DNA of 32,624 nucleotides from Clostridia bacterium. GTDB taxonomy: Bacteria; Bacillota_A; Clostridia; Christensenellales; Aristaeellaceae. Below the pieces are notes generated by a model. That model saw only the letters and a program-made list of their open reading frames with translations, did no database searches and was not told the DNA's origin. Where the stretch lies: assembly GCA_017530275.1 (NCBI GenBank), contig JAFXMP010000032.1:1-32624 (forward strand). The letters run 5' to 3'. Position numbers and translations under genes: made by a program. Shown one piece after another: positions 23,338 through 32,513 of the stretch (position 1 is the first letter of the stretch; each line of letters starts with the position of its first letter).

Positions 23338-25188
23338 ATGGATTATATGACGATATCGGAAGCGGCGAAGCAGTGGGGTATTTCTTCCCGCCGTGTTCAG
23401 CAGCTCTGCAAGGAAGGAGCCATCGCAGGCGCAAAAAAGGAAGGGCGATCCTGGCTGATTCCTGCTGATACGCAAATGACTGTCAGGACGAAAGCAATGA
23501 ACCGCAGGCAACTTCTTCCGTTGCCGGTCGGGATTTCTAGCTATATTGAAGCTGTGACCAAATACTATTATATCGACAAAACGCTGCTGATCAGGGACTT
23601 GCTCGATTCCCTGCCCAAGGTATCGCTGTTTACAAGGCCGCGACGCTTTGGCAAAACGCTGAACATGGATATGCTGCGCGTTTTCTTTGAACGAACGAAA
23701 GCGGATACATCCCAATATTTCAAAGAAAAAGCCATCTGGAAATGCGATGATTACTACCAACGCTTCCAAGGGCAATACCCTGTCATCTATCTCTCGTTCA
23801 AGGACGTCAAATATACGACCTGGGAAAATGCGCTGAAAGACATTGCCGCCAATATTCGTGGCGAATACGCCCGCCATCAGGAGCTGGCGGAAAGCACTGC
23901 CTGCAATGCGGTTGAGCTGCAAACCTATCAGGCCATCGTGGCAGGGCAGGCGGATGAAGTCATGCTCTCCCGTTCGCTGGCTGTCCTTTCCTCCATGCTT
24001 CATAAGCATTATGGCGTGGAGACCGTAATTATCATTGATGAATACGATACGCCCATCCAGCAGGGTTATACCTGTGGATACTATGATCAGGTGATCGGCT
24101 TTATCCGGAATCTGTTTTCAGGAGCCTTCAAGGATAATGCGGATTTGGCCTACGGGTTCTTGACCGGCATCCTGCGGGTAGCCAAGGAAAGCATTTTCAG
24201 CGGCATGAACAACCTGAAGGTCAATACGATCCTGGATGACCGCTACAGCAGCTACTTCGGTTTTACGAAAGAAGAAGTAGCCCAAATGCTGGCGTATTAC
24301 GGCAGTGAAGAAAAGCTGGCCGAGGTCTGCGAATGGTATGACGGCTACCAGTTTGGGCAATCGGAGATTTTTAATCCCTGGTCGGTCATCAATTATGTGG
24401 ATGATAACTGCCGTCCGAAAGCCTTCTGGCAGTCCACCGGCAGCAATGAGATCATCGGGGAGATCATTGCGCAGGCGTCCCCTGCCATTATGGAAAACCT
24501 TCGCCTGCTGATGCAGGGAACGCCTGTCACGACCTACGTGGATACTGGCGTAATCTATCCCGAAGTCAAAAAGAATCCATCCAGCATCTACAGTTTTCTG
24601 CTCGTCGCCGGTTATCTTCGCTGCATGGAAATTATCCCGCAGGATGACGGCAATTTCATGTGCCGGGTTTCCATCCCGAACAAGGAAATCTCTTTCGTAT
24701 TTGCCAAAGAGATCATTTCCAGGCTGAATACTGTCTGCGCGGAATCCACAGCAGCGGCCATTCAGCAGGCGATCTTCGAGAAAAAAACGGATCACCTGCA
24801 TCAAAGCATCGCGGCCTACCTGACCGAATCCATCAGCGTCTATGATACGGGCAGCGAAGCATTCTATCAGGGATTGATGATCGGCCTGTGCGCCATCCTC
24901 AATCACCGGTATGCTGTTCGTTCCAATCGGGAGGCCGGGCTGGGGCGTTTTGACATTCAACTGGCCCCGATAGATCGGCAGTTGCCGGGCTTTATCTTTG
25001 AACTAAAAGCATCAAAGAAAGACACCGAGAGGCTGGATGCCCTGGCGGCCAAGGCGCTTGATCAAATCAAAGAAAAACAGTATATCTCTGAGATGAAAGC
25101 AGCCGGCATCAAAGAAATTGTCTTGATTGGCATTGCTTTCCGAAGAAAAGAAGTCGCGCTGATCAGTGAAAGCTGTGATGAATGCTGA
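23338..25188 (+). CDS. HTH-AAA ATPase-PD-(D/E)XK fusion (AAA-ATPase_like plus PDDEXK_9/DUF1703)
   Basis: The 616-residue protein has three parts. Residues 4-45 are an excisionase/MerR-like helix-turn-helix (TISEAAKQWGISSRRVQQLC, KEGAIAGAKKEGRSWLIP). Residues about 60-290 are an AAA-ATPase_like domain with Walker A FTRPRRFGKT and Walker B VIIIDEYDTPI. The C-terminus (about 535-600) is a DUF1703-type PD-(D/E)XK fold with GRFDIQLAPID and FIFELKASK. The family is common in anaerobes and its role is unknown. GAGG lies about 8 bases before the ATG. The HTH fused in front is not universal and makes direct binding to the ATTTCGCGAAAT sites upstream plausible. Confidence 0.85.
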   Translation: MDYMTISEAAKQWGISSRRVQQLCKEGAIAGAKKEGRSWLIPADTQMTVRTKAMNRRQLLPLPVGISSYIEAVTKYYYIDKTLLIRDLLDSLPKVSLFTRPRRFGKTLNMDMLRVFFERTKADTSQYFKEKAIWKCDDYYQRFQGQYPVIYLSFKDVKYTTWENALKDIAANIRGEYARHQELAESTACNAVELQTYQAIVAGQADEVMLSRSLAVLSSMLHKHYGVETVIIIDEYDTPIQQGYTCGYYDQVIGFIRNLFSGAFKDNADLAYGFLTGILRVAKESIFSGMNNLKVNTILDDRYSSYFGFTKEEVAQMLAYYGSEEKLAEVCEWYDGYQFGQSEIFNPWSVINYVDDNCRPKAFWQSTGSNEIIGEIIAQASPAIMENLRLLMQGTPVTTYVDTGVIYPEVKKNPSSIYSFLLVAGYLRCMEIIPQDDGNFMCRVSIPNKEISFVFAKEIISRLNTVCAESTAAAIQQAIFEKKTDHLHQSIAAYLTESISVYDTGSEAFYQGLMIGLCAILNHRYAVRSNREAGLGRFDIQLAPIDRQLPGFIFELKASKKDTERLDALAAKALDQIKEKQYISEMKAAGIKEIVLIGIAFRRKEVALISESCDEC

Positions 25189-25588
25189 GACTCATTTTGT
25201 GATTTGAAAAGGAATGATCTGTTTGTAAGCATGATACGGAAACTCAAATGCTTCTCTCTTGAAATGAAGATGAAAATGTGATAAAATGTCAAAGCATGTA
25301 GAGTCATTTCTTTAATACATATCGAAATGAACGGTGTGTGCATAACAGTTTATAGATGCTTTACAAAAAGAACTATTAATACAGAAATGCTGGGGATTAT
25401 GATTTTGGCATAGGAATTGATAATGATGATAGTTTATATTATGGATGAGTAGAACCTACAATCAGCAGTAAAATAATCCTAATACAGACTCTTTGTCAAG
25501 AACTATATAATTTCAAAAGACGACTATTTAATAATACAGTAACAGTATACTTGTTGCATGAACTAATATATTAGTGGAGGTATTAAAA
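25189..25588. other. AT-rich gene-free stretch before the DUF262 pair
   Basis: About 400 bases hold no convincing gene. Base composition changes here from moderate GC to strongly AT-rich, which marks a boundary of a transferred segment. A perfect 12-bp palindrome CTAATATATTAG (25563-25574) overlaps the ribosome binding region of the next gene. A TATAAT is present at 25506-25511 without a clear -35. Confidence 0.5.
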
Positions 25589-27304
25589 ATGACTACAATT
25601 AGGCTTATGACAGTGAATGAATTATCTCAGTATTCTTTCTTTATACCATCTTATCAAAGAGGATATCGTTGGACGAAGTTAGAGGTTGAAGATTTATTAA
25701 ATGATATCAATGAATTTAAACCTAAAGAGATTAATGAATCTGGAGAGAAAACGTGGTACTGTTTACAGCCGATAGTTGTAAAAAATGATTCGGAATTGAA
25801 GTATGAAGTAATTGATGGTCAACAAAGGCTAACAACGCTCTATCTAATCTTACATTATCTAAATCAGGATTTTATCGAATCAAAAAGAGATAAACTATTT
25901 TCAATTGATTATGAAACAAGAGAGACTTCAAAGGAGTTTTTACAACACCCTGAACAAGAGGATAATAGCAATATTGATTTCTTTTATATTCATTCTGCTT
26001 ATATTACCATACAAAACTGGTTTCAAAAACAAAGCGAGGATTTGAACTATGATCAAAATAATTTTCGTTCCAAATTGAAGTTTTCAACAAGGGTAATATG
26101 GTACGAGACTGAAGAAGTTGCTTCTACCCAAGTATTCACAAGACTCAACATTGGAAAAATAAGTTTAACGAATGCCGAACTTATTAAGGCATTGTTTTTA
26201 AACAGTTCCAACTTTCGTTCAAACGACGAGGAAGGAATGCGTTTGCGACAAGTTGAGATTGCGAACGAATGGGATCAGATTGAAATGGCTTTACATAATA
26301 GTTCCCTTTGGTATTTCTTAAATAACGATGAAAAAGAAGATAATAGAATCGAATACATTTTTAATCTAATGAATGAACATATCAGCGATGATAATTATTC
26401 GACTTTTAGGTTTTTTAGCGAAAGACTTATTGCTAAGACAGAATCAGTATTAAAAGAGAACTGGGAAGAAGTACACAATTATTTCCAGCGCTTTGATGAA
26501 TGGTTTCATGATAGAGAGTTGTATCATAAAATAGGATTTGTTCTTACATCTAGGATACTTTCATCAAAGATCATTTCGCCAATCGCTGAATTGTACAATG
26601 CTGCAAGCGAAAAAACAAAGAGTGAGTTTAAATGTTACCTGGATGACTTAATCAAAACAAAATATAAATCAAAGCAATTGCTTGATATGGACTACAGTGA
26701 TGATGAAACACGAAATATATTGCTACTTTATAATATTCTTACTATGCTACAAAATAACAATGAAGGTTCGTATTTTCCTTTTGATATATATAAACTAAAC
26801 AAATGGAATATTGAGCATATTACGCCAAGAAAAGACATCAGTTCAGTCCCGCCTAATGTAAGAGAACAATGGAGCAAAGATGTTAAATACTACATTGACT
26901 TAACGGTTGATGGTGCTTCTGAATTGAATGAAAGTATTGATCATTATCTATCTCAAAAGACTTGGGATGATGATACTGTTTTTGAGCCTATTTTCGACAA
27001 AGTGATTGAACATTTTAATCATCACATAAAACTTGAAACAGAGATAGACAACATATCCAACTTGACTCTTTTGGATGAAAAGACAAATAAAAGCTATAAA
27101 AATGCAGTATTCCCGCTGAAAAGAAAAAGGATTATTGATTTGGATAAAAGCGGTGGATTTGTCCCGCTATGTACCAAAAATGTATTTCTAAAATACTTTA
27201 GTGACTATCCACCTAAAATCTCTTTTTGGACTGATGAAGATCGAAGAAAATATGAAGAAGACTTGATAAGGGTTTTAAGTGACTATTTGGAGGTGAATAA
27301 CTAA
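25589..27304 (+). CDS. DUF262-DUF1524 protein (GmrSD/BrxU/SspE-like)
   Basis: The 571-residue protein has an N-terminal DUF262 (ParB-like fold) with IPSYQRGYRW (residues 19-28) and the DGQQR motif (76-80) followed by LTTLYLIL. The C-terminus is DUF1524, an HNH-like nuclease, with EHITPRKD (His410) and NLTLLDEKTNKSYKN (Asn491). In GmrSD, BrxU and SspE this combination uses nucleotide hydrolysis to cut modified or unmodified phage DNA. The ATG at 25589 has GGAGGT 8 bases upstream; an in-frame ATG at 25574 overlaps that site. The stop overlaps the next ATG (TAATG), so translation is coupled. Very AT-rich compared with the neighbours. Confidence 0.85.
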   Translation: MTTIRLMTVNELSQYSFFIPSYQRGYRWTKLEVEDLLNDINEFKPKEINESGEKTWYCLQPIVVKNDSELKYEVIDGQQRLTTLYLILHYLNQDFIESKRDKLFSIDYETRETSKEFLQHPEQEDNSNIDFFYIHSAYITIQNWFQKQSEDLNYDQNNFRSKLKFSTRVIWYETEEVASTQVFTRLNIGKISLTNAELIKALFLNSSNFRSNDEEGMRLRQVEIANEWDQIEMALHNSSLWYFLNNDEKEDNRIEYIFNLMNEHISDDNYSTFRFFSERLIAKTESVLKENWEEVHNYFQRFDEWFHDRELYHKIGFVLTSRILSSKIISPIAELYNAASEKTKSEFKCYLDDLIKTKYKSKQLLDMDYSDDETRNILLLYNILTMLQNNNEGSYFPFDIYKLNKWNIEHITPRKDISSVPPNVREQWSKDVKYYIDLTVDGASELNESIDHYLSQKTWDDDTVFEPIFDKVIEHFNHHIKLETEIDNISNLTLLDEKTNKSYKNAVFPLKRKRIIDLDKSGGFVPLCTKNVFLKYFSDYPPKISFWTDEDRRKYEEDLIRVLSDYLEVNN

Positions 27305-29274
27305 TGTCTGTAACCGATAACACTATTTATACTTTTTATGAGCTTGCCAAACAATATCGTATTCAAATTCCAATTATTCAACGTGATTATGCGCAAGGAA
27401 GGACTACCAATACAGATGTTTGCAAAAATTTCTTAAACGCTCTTTACGACAGTATAAAAAATAATCAGTCAATAAATTTAGATTTCATATACGGAAATAT
27501 AAAGGATGATGTTTTTCTTCCTCTCGATGGTCAACAGCGGTTGACAACGCTCTTTCTTCTTCATTGGTATGCATATCAAAAAGATAATAAGACCGAAGAA
27601 GCAAAAAAACTCTTGTGTAAATTCTCGTATGAAACGAGAATTTCTTCAAGGCGGTTTTGCGAATCGTTAGTTATGCACCAAACAGATATAAATGAAAGTT
27701 CTAAGATAAGTGATGATATTATCAATTCAAAATGGTTCTTTTTGTCATGGAAATTAGATCCAACTGTACATGCTATGCTTAACACAATAGATTTGATTCA
27801 CTCCATCTTCTTTCAAGTTGATGAACTCTGGAGTGCTTTGGTCGATAATAAGATTATAACTTTTCATTTGCTGATATTGGAGCATTTTGGATTATCGGAT
27901 GATCTGTACATAAAAATGAATGCCAGAGGTCGACTATTAACGCCTTTTGAAAATCTCAAGGCTGAATTGCAGGGAAAAATTGAAAAAAATAGCTGGGAAA
28001 AAGAAAAGCCCACTATAGAGAGATTTGCTAATAAAGTGGATACGATATGGACTGATTTTTTATGGTCAAATTATCGAAAAAATAATACTATCGACGATGC
28101 TCACATGAATTTTATAACATCTTTAGTAATGTACAGAATTTCTATTAGTCAAAATTATAATTATTCTGAAAGAATCAATCTCATCCAGAAATTGAACGAA
28201 AACAACGCAGTAAGGAATTTGATCCAATATATTGATAAGGAAGATTTCGAGTATATTTGCAAATGTTATGATTTGTATGCAGAACTTGTGAAAACTAATA
28301 CTGTTCCGAAACTTGATCTTGAAATGTGGAGGCACAATCCAGACACCGATTTACTGTATCAAATATTAGTTGGAAATAATACATCCTATACTCATAGAGT
28401 ACTATTTTATGCACAAACTGAATTTTATTTGAATAACAGTAATAGAGACCAGGATCGCTTCTTAAGTTGGATGAGAGTTGTAAGAAATATCATTTCAAGA
28501 GCAGATGTTACTGCTGAAGGGAAAAGGCCTGATATTATTAGAAGTCCTGAAAATTTTGCAGGTGTAATAAGCCTTATTTATGAATTGGCAAAAGGGTCAG
28601 AATCAATTTATGATTTCTTAAATACAAATAATGTAGTATCTTCGTTTGCAAGAGAACAGACCAATGAAGAAAAGCTTAAAGCGAATATTATTTGCATGTA
28701 TCCGGACAAAAAACAATTGATTTTCCATACAGAAGATAATCAATTACTGAGAGGAAAAATAACATTTGCGTTAAAGTGCTCTGGATACAACGGAACCATT
28801 GAATCTATTGATTTTACCCTTTTAGAAAAAGTGCAGTCTGTGTTTGAAAAAAACTTCAACAACGAAGAATTAGAAGATTTTGACAAACTACGGAGAGCTA
28901 TGCTAACAATTCCTTTAGACGGAAAATATAGATTTTATGAGTATTGGTATTCTTATTGGTATGCTGGAGAAGCAGATAAGTATAAGCTTTTTTCAAATTT
29001 CAGAGAGATTGAGTTCTTTATTGGGAAAGATGATTTTAGTGGATATTTTAAAGAATTAGTGTTGAAACTAACTGTTCTCGATTATGATGGTATTATTGAA
29101 GATTTTAAAAAACCGGAAACAATGGAAAATTGGCAATTTAGAATTATTAAAGAAGAAGAACTAATAAAAAAATGCAATAACAAGTATATAGCAATTCCTA
29201 AGGATCGGTCATTCTGTTATTTGCTAAAAGGGAAAAGGCCATCAAAATTAGAGAGTGCTGAAAAAGTTGAGTAG
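27304..29274 (+). CDS. second DUF262 protein, partner of the gene upstream
   Basis: The 656-residue protein has the DUF262 signatures PIIQRDYAQGR (residues 23-33), DGQQRLTTL (75-83) and KMNARGRLLTPFENLKAEL, but no HxxP/NLTLL pair at its end, so it lacks a recognisable DUF1524 nuclease. The rest is helical and unassigned, with a Tyr/Trp-rich stretch near residue 540-555 (YRFYEYWYSYWYAG). The ATG shares one base with the stop of the first gene, which argues for a fixed two-protein unit, perhaps sensor plus nuclease. AT-rich like its partner. The function as a defence pair is an inference. Confidence 0.8.
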   Translation: MSVTDNTIYTFYELAKQYRIQIPIIQRDYAQGRTTNTDVCKNFLNALYDSIKNNQSINLDFIYGNIKDDVFLPLDGQQRLTTLFLLHWYAYQKDNKTEEAKKLLCKFSYETRISSRRFCESLVMHQTDINESSKISDDIINSKWFFLSWKLDPTVHAMLNTIDLIHSIFFQVDELWSALVDNKIITFHLLILEHFGLSDDLYIKMNARGRLLTPFENLKAELQGKIEKNSWEKEKPTIERFANKVDTIWTDFLWSNYRKNNTIDDAHMNFITSLVMYRISISQNYNYSERINLIQKLNENNAVRNLIQYIDKEDFEYICKCYDLYAELVKTNTVPKLDLEMWRHNPDTDLLYQILVGNNTSYTHRVLFYAQTEFYLNNSNRDQDRFLSWMRVVRNIISRADVTAEGKRPDIIRSPENFAGVISLIYELAKGSESIYDFLNTNNVVSSFAREQTNEEKLKANIICMYPDKKQLIFHTEDNQLLRGKITFALKCSGYNGTIESIDFTLLEKVQSVFEKNFNNEELEDFDKLRRAMLTIPLDGKYRFYEYWYSYWYAGEADKYKLFSNFREIEFFIGKDDFSGYFKELVLKLTVLDYDGIIEDFKKPETMENWQFRIIKEEELIKKCNNKYIAIPKDRSFCYLLKGKRPSKLESAEKVE

Positions 29275-29284
29275 TAGAGCATAA

Positions 29285-29413
29285 AAGGCATTGCTCCCCA
29301 TTACTTCGGCTGTGGATATTGGAATCGTTTCTTCAGACTTGGTAGGAGCATTCAGTTTAATTTTCTATTCAACCCCGCAGGAGGCTGTGTTTAAGGCGCT
29401 GGGAGTAGATTGA
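29285..29413 (+). pseudogene. brxL: C-terminal fragment of a BrxL-like (BREX Lon-related) protein
   Basis: A 42-codon open stretch reads KALLPITSAVDIGIV, then SSDLVGAFSLIFYSTPQEAV and FKALGVD before a stop. It has the pattern of the last residues of BrxL/Lon-related proteins, where a LLPMxSVxDI start, an FxxxFYxxPxxAVFKALGVE end and an immediate stop are typical. No start, ATPase or earlier protease part is present. It is directly downstream of the DUF262 pair and in the same direction, as expected if the pair sat in or next to a BREX locus. Confidence 0.6.
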
Positions 29414-29533
29414 ATTCTGAAAAGAATAAGCTGAAATGTGCATCAGGAAAAATGAGTATTCAGAAAATCCTCCCTTGTATGCATTATTAACCGATTTGAT
29501 CTGCTATATGATCTGATTTCAATATTTCCCAAA

Positions 29534-29609
29534 TTAAAGCGGCGGTGAACGCGTAAAAATAGCGTTGACAGCCGTTTTAATTATGATTATAATTTAAAAC
29601 GGCGGTGAA
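29534..29609. promoter_or_regulatory. putative operator: GCCGTTTTAA inverted repeat and 16-bp direct repeats
   Basis: GCCGTTTTAA (29571-29580) and TTAAAACGGC (29594-29603) are perfect inverted repeats; the left arm fills the promoter spacer and the right arm follows the -10. In addition TTAAAGCGGCGGTGAA (29534-29549) and TTAAAACGGCGGTGAA (29594-29609) are direct repeats exactly 60 bases apart. A regulator bound here would block the promoter. Confidence 0.78.
29565..29593 (+). promoter_or_regulatory. perfect consensus promoter of the 29661-31094 ATPase gene
   Basis: TTGACA (29565-29570), a 17-base spacer and TATAAT (29588-29593) match the sigma-A consensus at all 12 positions. Such a strong promoter would be expected to need repression, consistent with the overlapping inverted repeat. 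Confidence 0.88.
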
Positions 29610-29660
29610 ATGTAAAAAATCTTCTTCGCAGCCGGTTAAAGCGATCGGGGGTATGAAAAA

Positions 29661-31094
29661 ATGATCGGGCGGGAAAAAGAAGTCAAGGAACTGAACAAGC
29701 TGTATGACAGAAACCGTGCGGAGCTGGTAGCCGTTTATGGAAGACGCCGCGTTGGCAAAACTTATTTGATCGACGAAACCTTTGCGGGCAGGATCACTTT
29801 CCGCCATGCCGGGCTTTCCCCGGCAGATGAAGACGCGAAAGGTCTGCTTCGAGCCCAGCTCGATCACTTTTATAACTCTTTGATTCTTTTCGGTATGGAG
29901 AAAAGCAGCAAGCCGGATAACTGGCTGGATGCCTTTCTGCTGCTGGAACAATTTCTGCAAAAAAAAGACGATGGCTCACGGCAGCTTGTATTTCTGGATG
30001 AATTGCCTTGGCTGGACACGCCGCGGTCAGGGTTTATCAGAGCTTTTGAAGGCTTCTGGAATAACTGGGGCTGTCATCGGAAAAACCTGATGGTCATTGT
30101 ATGCGGCAGCGCCAACTCCTGGATGATGAACAGCCTGATCAACAATCACGGCGGTCTGTATAACCGGGTCACCTATGAAATCAAGCTCGCTCCCTTCACG
30201 TTGCGAGAATGTGAAGCGTTCTTCCAGGCAAACAATATCAGGTTTTCGAGATACGATATTGCCCAGAGCTACATGATCTTTGGCGGTATTCCGTATTATC
30301 TGGGGTATTTTGACGGCGAATATAGCCTGGCTCAGAATGTGGACAGGATGATCTTTGCCAGAAACGCAAAGCTGAAGGATGAATACGACAGGCTGTATCA
30401 ATCGGTGTTTATCAACCCGGACACAGAAAAGGCTATCGTAACCTTCTTAGCAACCCGCAACGCAGGCTATACCAGAAAGGAAATAGCCGACAAGCTCGGT
30501 ATGTCCGATGGAGGCAGGCTATCCAAGAATCTGAATGCGTTGATCGCCAGTGATTTTGTTGTAAAATATGTGCCTTTTGGTATGGGAAAGCGGGAGGAAC
30601 ACTATAAAGTTGTCGATCCGTTCTGCCTGTTCTATCTGCATTTTGCCCGTGAGATAAACGGCGGCAGCGAATCCTTCTGGCAGGAAAACGTGACCGCCCA
30701 ACCCGTTGTCACCTGGCGGGGCTTGGCTTTTGAACATGTTTGCTTTAATCACATTCTCCAGATCAAAAAGGCGCTGGGCATTTCCGGCGTCATTACCTCT
30801 GCTTCCGCATGGTCCAAACGGGAGGACGATCAGGACGGAACACAAATTGATTTGCTGCTAACCCGGAATGATAACGTTCTGAATATGTGTGAAATCAAGT
30901 ACTATGGCGGCAAATTCACCGTAAAAAAGGACGATTACCTGACGCTGCTCGGCAGACAGGAAATTCTGATGAGCAAAGTGAGTCCCAAAATGACGATCCG
31001 CAGCACGCTTATTACCACATATGGGCTGACGCAAAATGAATATAGCGGAGTATTTACCAATGTAATCACATTGGATGATTTGTTCGCTGATTAG
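29661..31094 (+). CDS. ATP-binding protein, archaeal-type ATPase with DUF234 (PD-(D/E)XK-like) C-terminus
   Basis: The 477-residue protein has an N-terminal ATPase domain of the PF01637 type, with Walker A VYGRRRVGKTYLI (about residues 25-37) and Walker B QLVFLDELPWLD. A winged-helix segment follows near residue 270-300 (GYTRKEIADKLGMSDGGRLS), and the C-terminal DUF234 region has IDLLLTRND and NMCEIKYYGGKF, the D...ExK core. These genes are scattered accessory elements of unknown function. GGGGG lies about 9 bases before the ATG. It is GC-richer than the DUF262 pair before it, so it was acquired separately. It is followed 27 bases later by the unidentified gene. Confidence 0.86.
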   Translation: MIGREKEVKELNKLYDRNRAELVAVYGRRRVGKTYLIDETFAGRITFRHAGLSPADEDAKGLLRAQLDHFYNSLILFGMEKSSKPDNWLDAFLLLEQFLQKKDDGSRQLVFLDELPWLDTPRSGFIRAFEGFWNNWGCHRKNLMVIVCGSANSWMMNSLINNHGGLYNRVTYEIKLAPFTLRECEAFFQANNIRFSRYDIAQSYMIFGGIPYYLGYFDGEYSLAQNVDRMIFARNAKLKDEYDRLYQSVFINPDTEKAIVTFLATRNAGYTRKEIADKLGMSDGGRLSKNLNALIASDFVVKYVPFGMGKREEHYKVVDPFCLFYLHFAREINGGSESFWQENVTAQPVVTWRGLAFEHVCFNHILQIKKALGISGVITSASAWSKREDDQDGTQIDLLLTRNDNVLNMCEIKYYGGKFTVKKDDYLTLLGRQEILMSKVSPKMTIRSTLITTYGLTQNEYSGVFTNVITLDDLFAD

Positions 31095-31121
31095 AATATG
31101 ATTTGAAAGGGAAGGATTTGC

Positions 31122-32513
31122 TTGAAAGAATATAAATTGGTTGCTCCAGATATTGACCGCCTTCTTCTCTTTTTTGACCGCGGGCACATCAATCCATCCA
31201 TCCCCTCCAAGGCGCTGGTCACGGCAATGAAACCGTTATTCTCCATGCTTTCTGATCTTGCTCCGATGGAGAACAATGAAGAAGTAAAGACGATTTGGCT
31301 GCAGATCTCCCGAGGCAGCATGGATGATTATGACCGCTATGAGGATTTATTGGAGTATGGAGAAATAAAAACAAGAGATGAATACAAAGCCCGTTGGCTC
31401 GATGATTATCCCAATGAAGTAAAATGGTATCGGCTGGTACTTGTGGAATCGCATAACAAAAACCATGAACTCAGTTTCCGCGGCGTCTCACTGGACAATA
31501 AAATGATTATCAGTGCGGAACTGGATCGGAACGAAGGTCCCTCGTCCTCCGTATTTACTGAAGAAGCCGCAGTAGCGCTTTGCGCTCTGATAGCGAAAGC
31601 TGCTGCTGTATCTATGGGGAAAGTCAGGGAGGGAACATATAATGAGGATGTCAATGCGCATCTTCCTTACTGGTTCCGCACAGGGGTCATCAAACGAAAC
31701 ATATTATGGGAAAACGACCCGGCATGGAAAGAGGATGCGTTGGATGGATTGAGTGCTGAGACCGTCACCGAATTCAGAAAACTCTTGGATAGCGGTGCTA
31801 ATGAGCCAGATAAGATAGGAAGAATAACAAGTTTTACCGCCAATGATTTCTTTCGTGCATGTGCCTGTGGCTATCGTGCGCTCGATTATGATTGCGGCAC
31901 GCTCTCGCCATCTGCGCTTTATCTTCGCTACGCCGATGGCAGAGATGAAGGACTTACGGGAACAGGACACGGACTAAACGAAGGCCCGGGTATTGATTTT
32001 AGTGACCCTGCCGCTTGGGATGTGTGGTTTTTCAGCCAGCGTGGTGGAGGGCATCCCTGGGAAGTGGTTCGTGGCGGAAACAGCACACATGTCGATCTTT
32101 TTGTGTGCCATGATAAGGAAGAACTGGAATGGAAATATCGCACTGGAAAAATCAATGAAGCAGAATATCATGATCTCATGTGCAAATCTGGATACTACTT
32201 TTCTGTCAGAGGAAAGCACCGGCCAAAGGAATCGGTAACCTTCTATACAGCACTATCCGCTGCTGGACTGCCTGTAATTCTTGAAGACGCCGACGAAATC
32301 ATGGCGCGATTTGACGGGAGCGACTATATAGGCATTGTTCCGCATCATGTGCTGCCCAAATACTGCGAGGAATTGTTTCCTGCCACTTATGGGCATGTGA
32401 TCGATTTCATGCATGTATATAAGGAAAACCTGGAAACGATAGGAGAAGCGATTGAGTGGCTGCCAATGGAGGAAGCAAAATTGGTTAAGATTATCGGGCC
32501 ATGTGCCGAATGA
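31122..32513 (+). CDS. unidentified protein
   Basis: The 463-residue protein starts at a TTG with GGAAGG about 8 bases upstream. It has no signal peptide or membrane segment. Central motifs include SFTANDFFRACACGYRALDY and a glycine-rich segment SQRGGGHPWEVVRGGNSTHV, and the end has GIVPHHVLPKYCEELFPATY. I cannot place it in a family. The 27-base gap after the ATPase suggests co-transcription, but this may be coincidence. A weak hairpin TGCCGA/TCGGCA (32504-32521) covers its stop codon and may help end transcription. Confidence 0.7.
   Translation: MKEYKLVAPDIDRLLLFFDRGHINPSIPSKALVTAMKPLFSMLSDLAPMENNEEVKTIWLQISRGSMDDYDRYEDLLEYGEIKTRDEYKARWLDDYPNEVKWYRLVLVESHNKNHELSFRGVSLDNKMIISAELDRNEGPSSSVFTEEAAVALCALIAKAAAVSMGKVREGTYNEDVNAHLPYWFRTGVIKRNILWENDPAWKEDALDGLSAETVTEFRKLLDSGANEPDKIGRITSFTANDFFRACACGYRALDYDCGTLSPSALYLRYADGRDEGLTGTGHGLNEGPGIDFSDPAAWDVWFFSQRGGGHPWEVVRGGNSTHVDLFVCHDKEELEWKYRTGKINEAEYHDLMCKSGYYFSVRGKHRPKESVTFYTALSAAGLPVILEDADEIMARFDGSDYIGIVPHHVLPKYCEELFPATYGHVIDFMHVYKENLETIGEAIEWLPMEEAKLVKIIGPCAE

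Noticed and set aside
24118..24960. - strand frame of 280 codons opposite the HTH-AAA gene
   Set aside because: The + strand protein is conserved along its whole length, and the opposite frame reads as its mirror with no family features.
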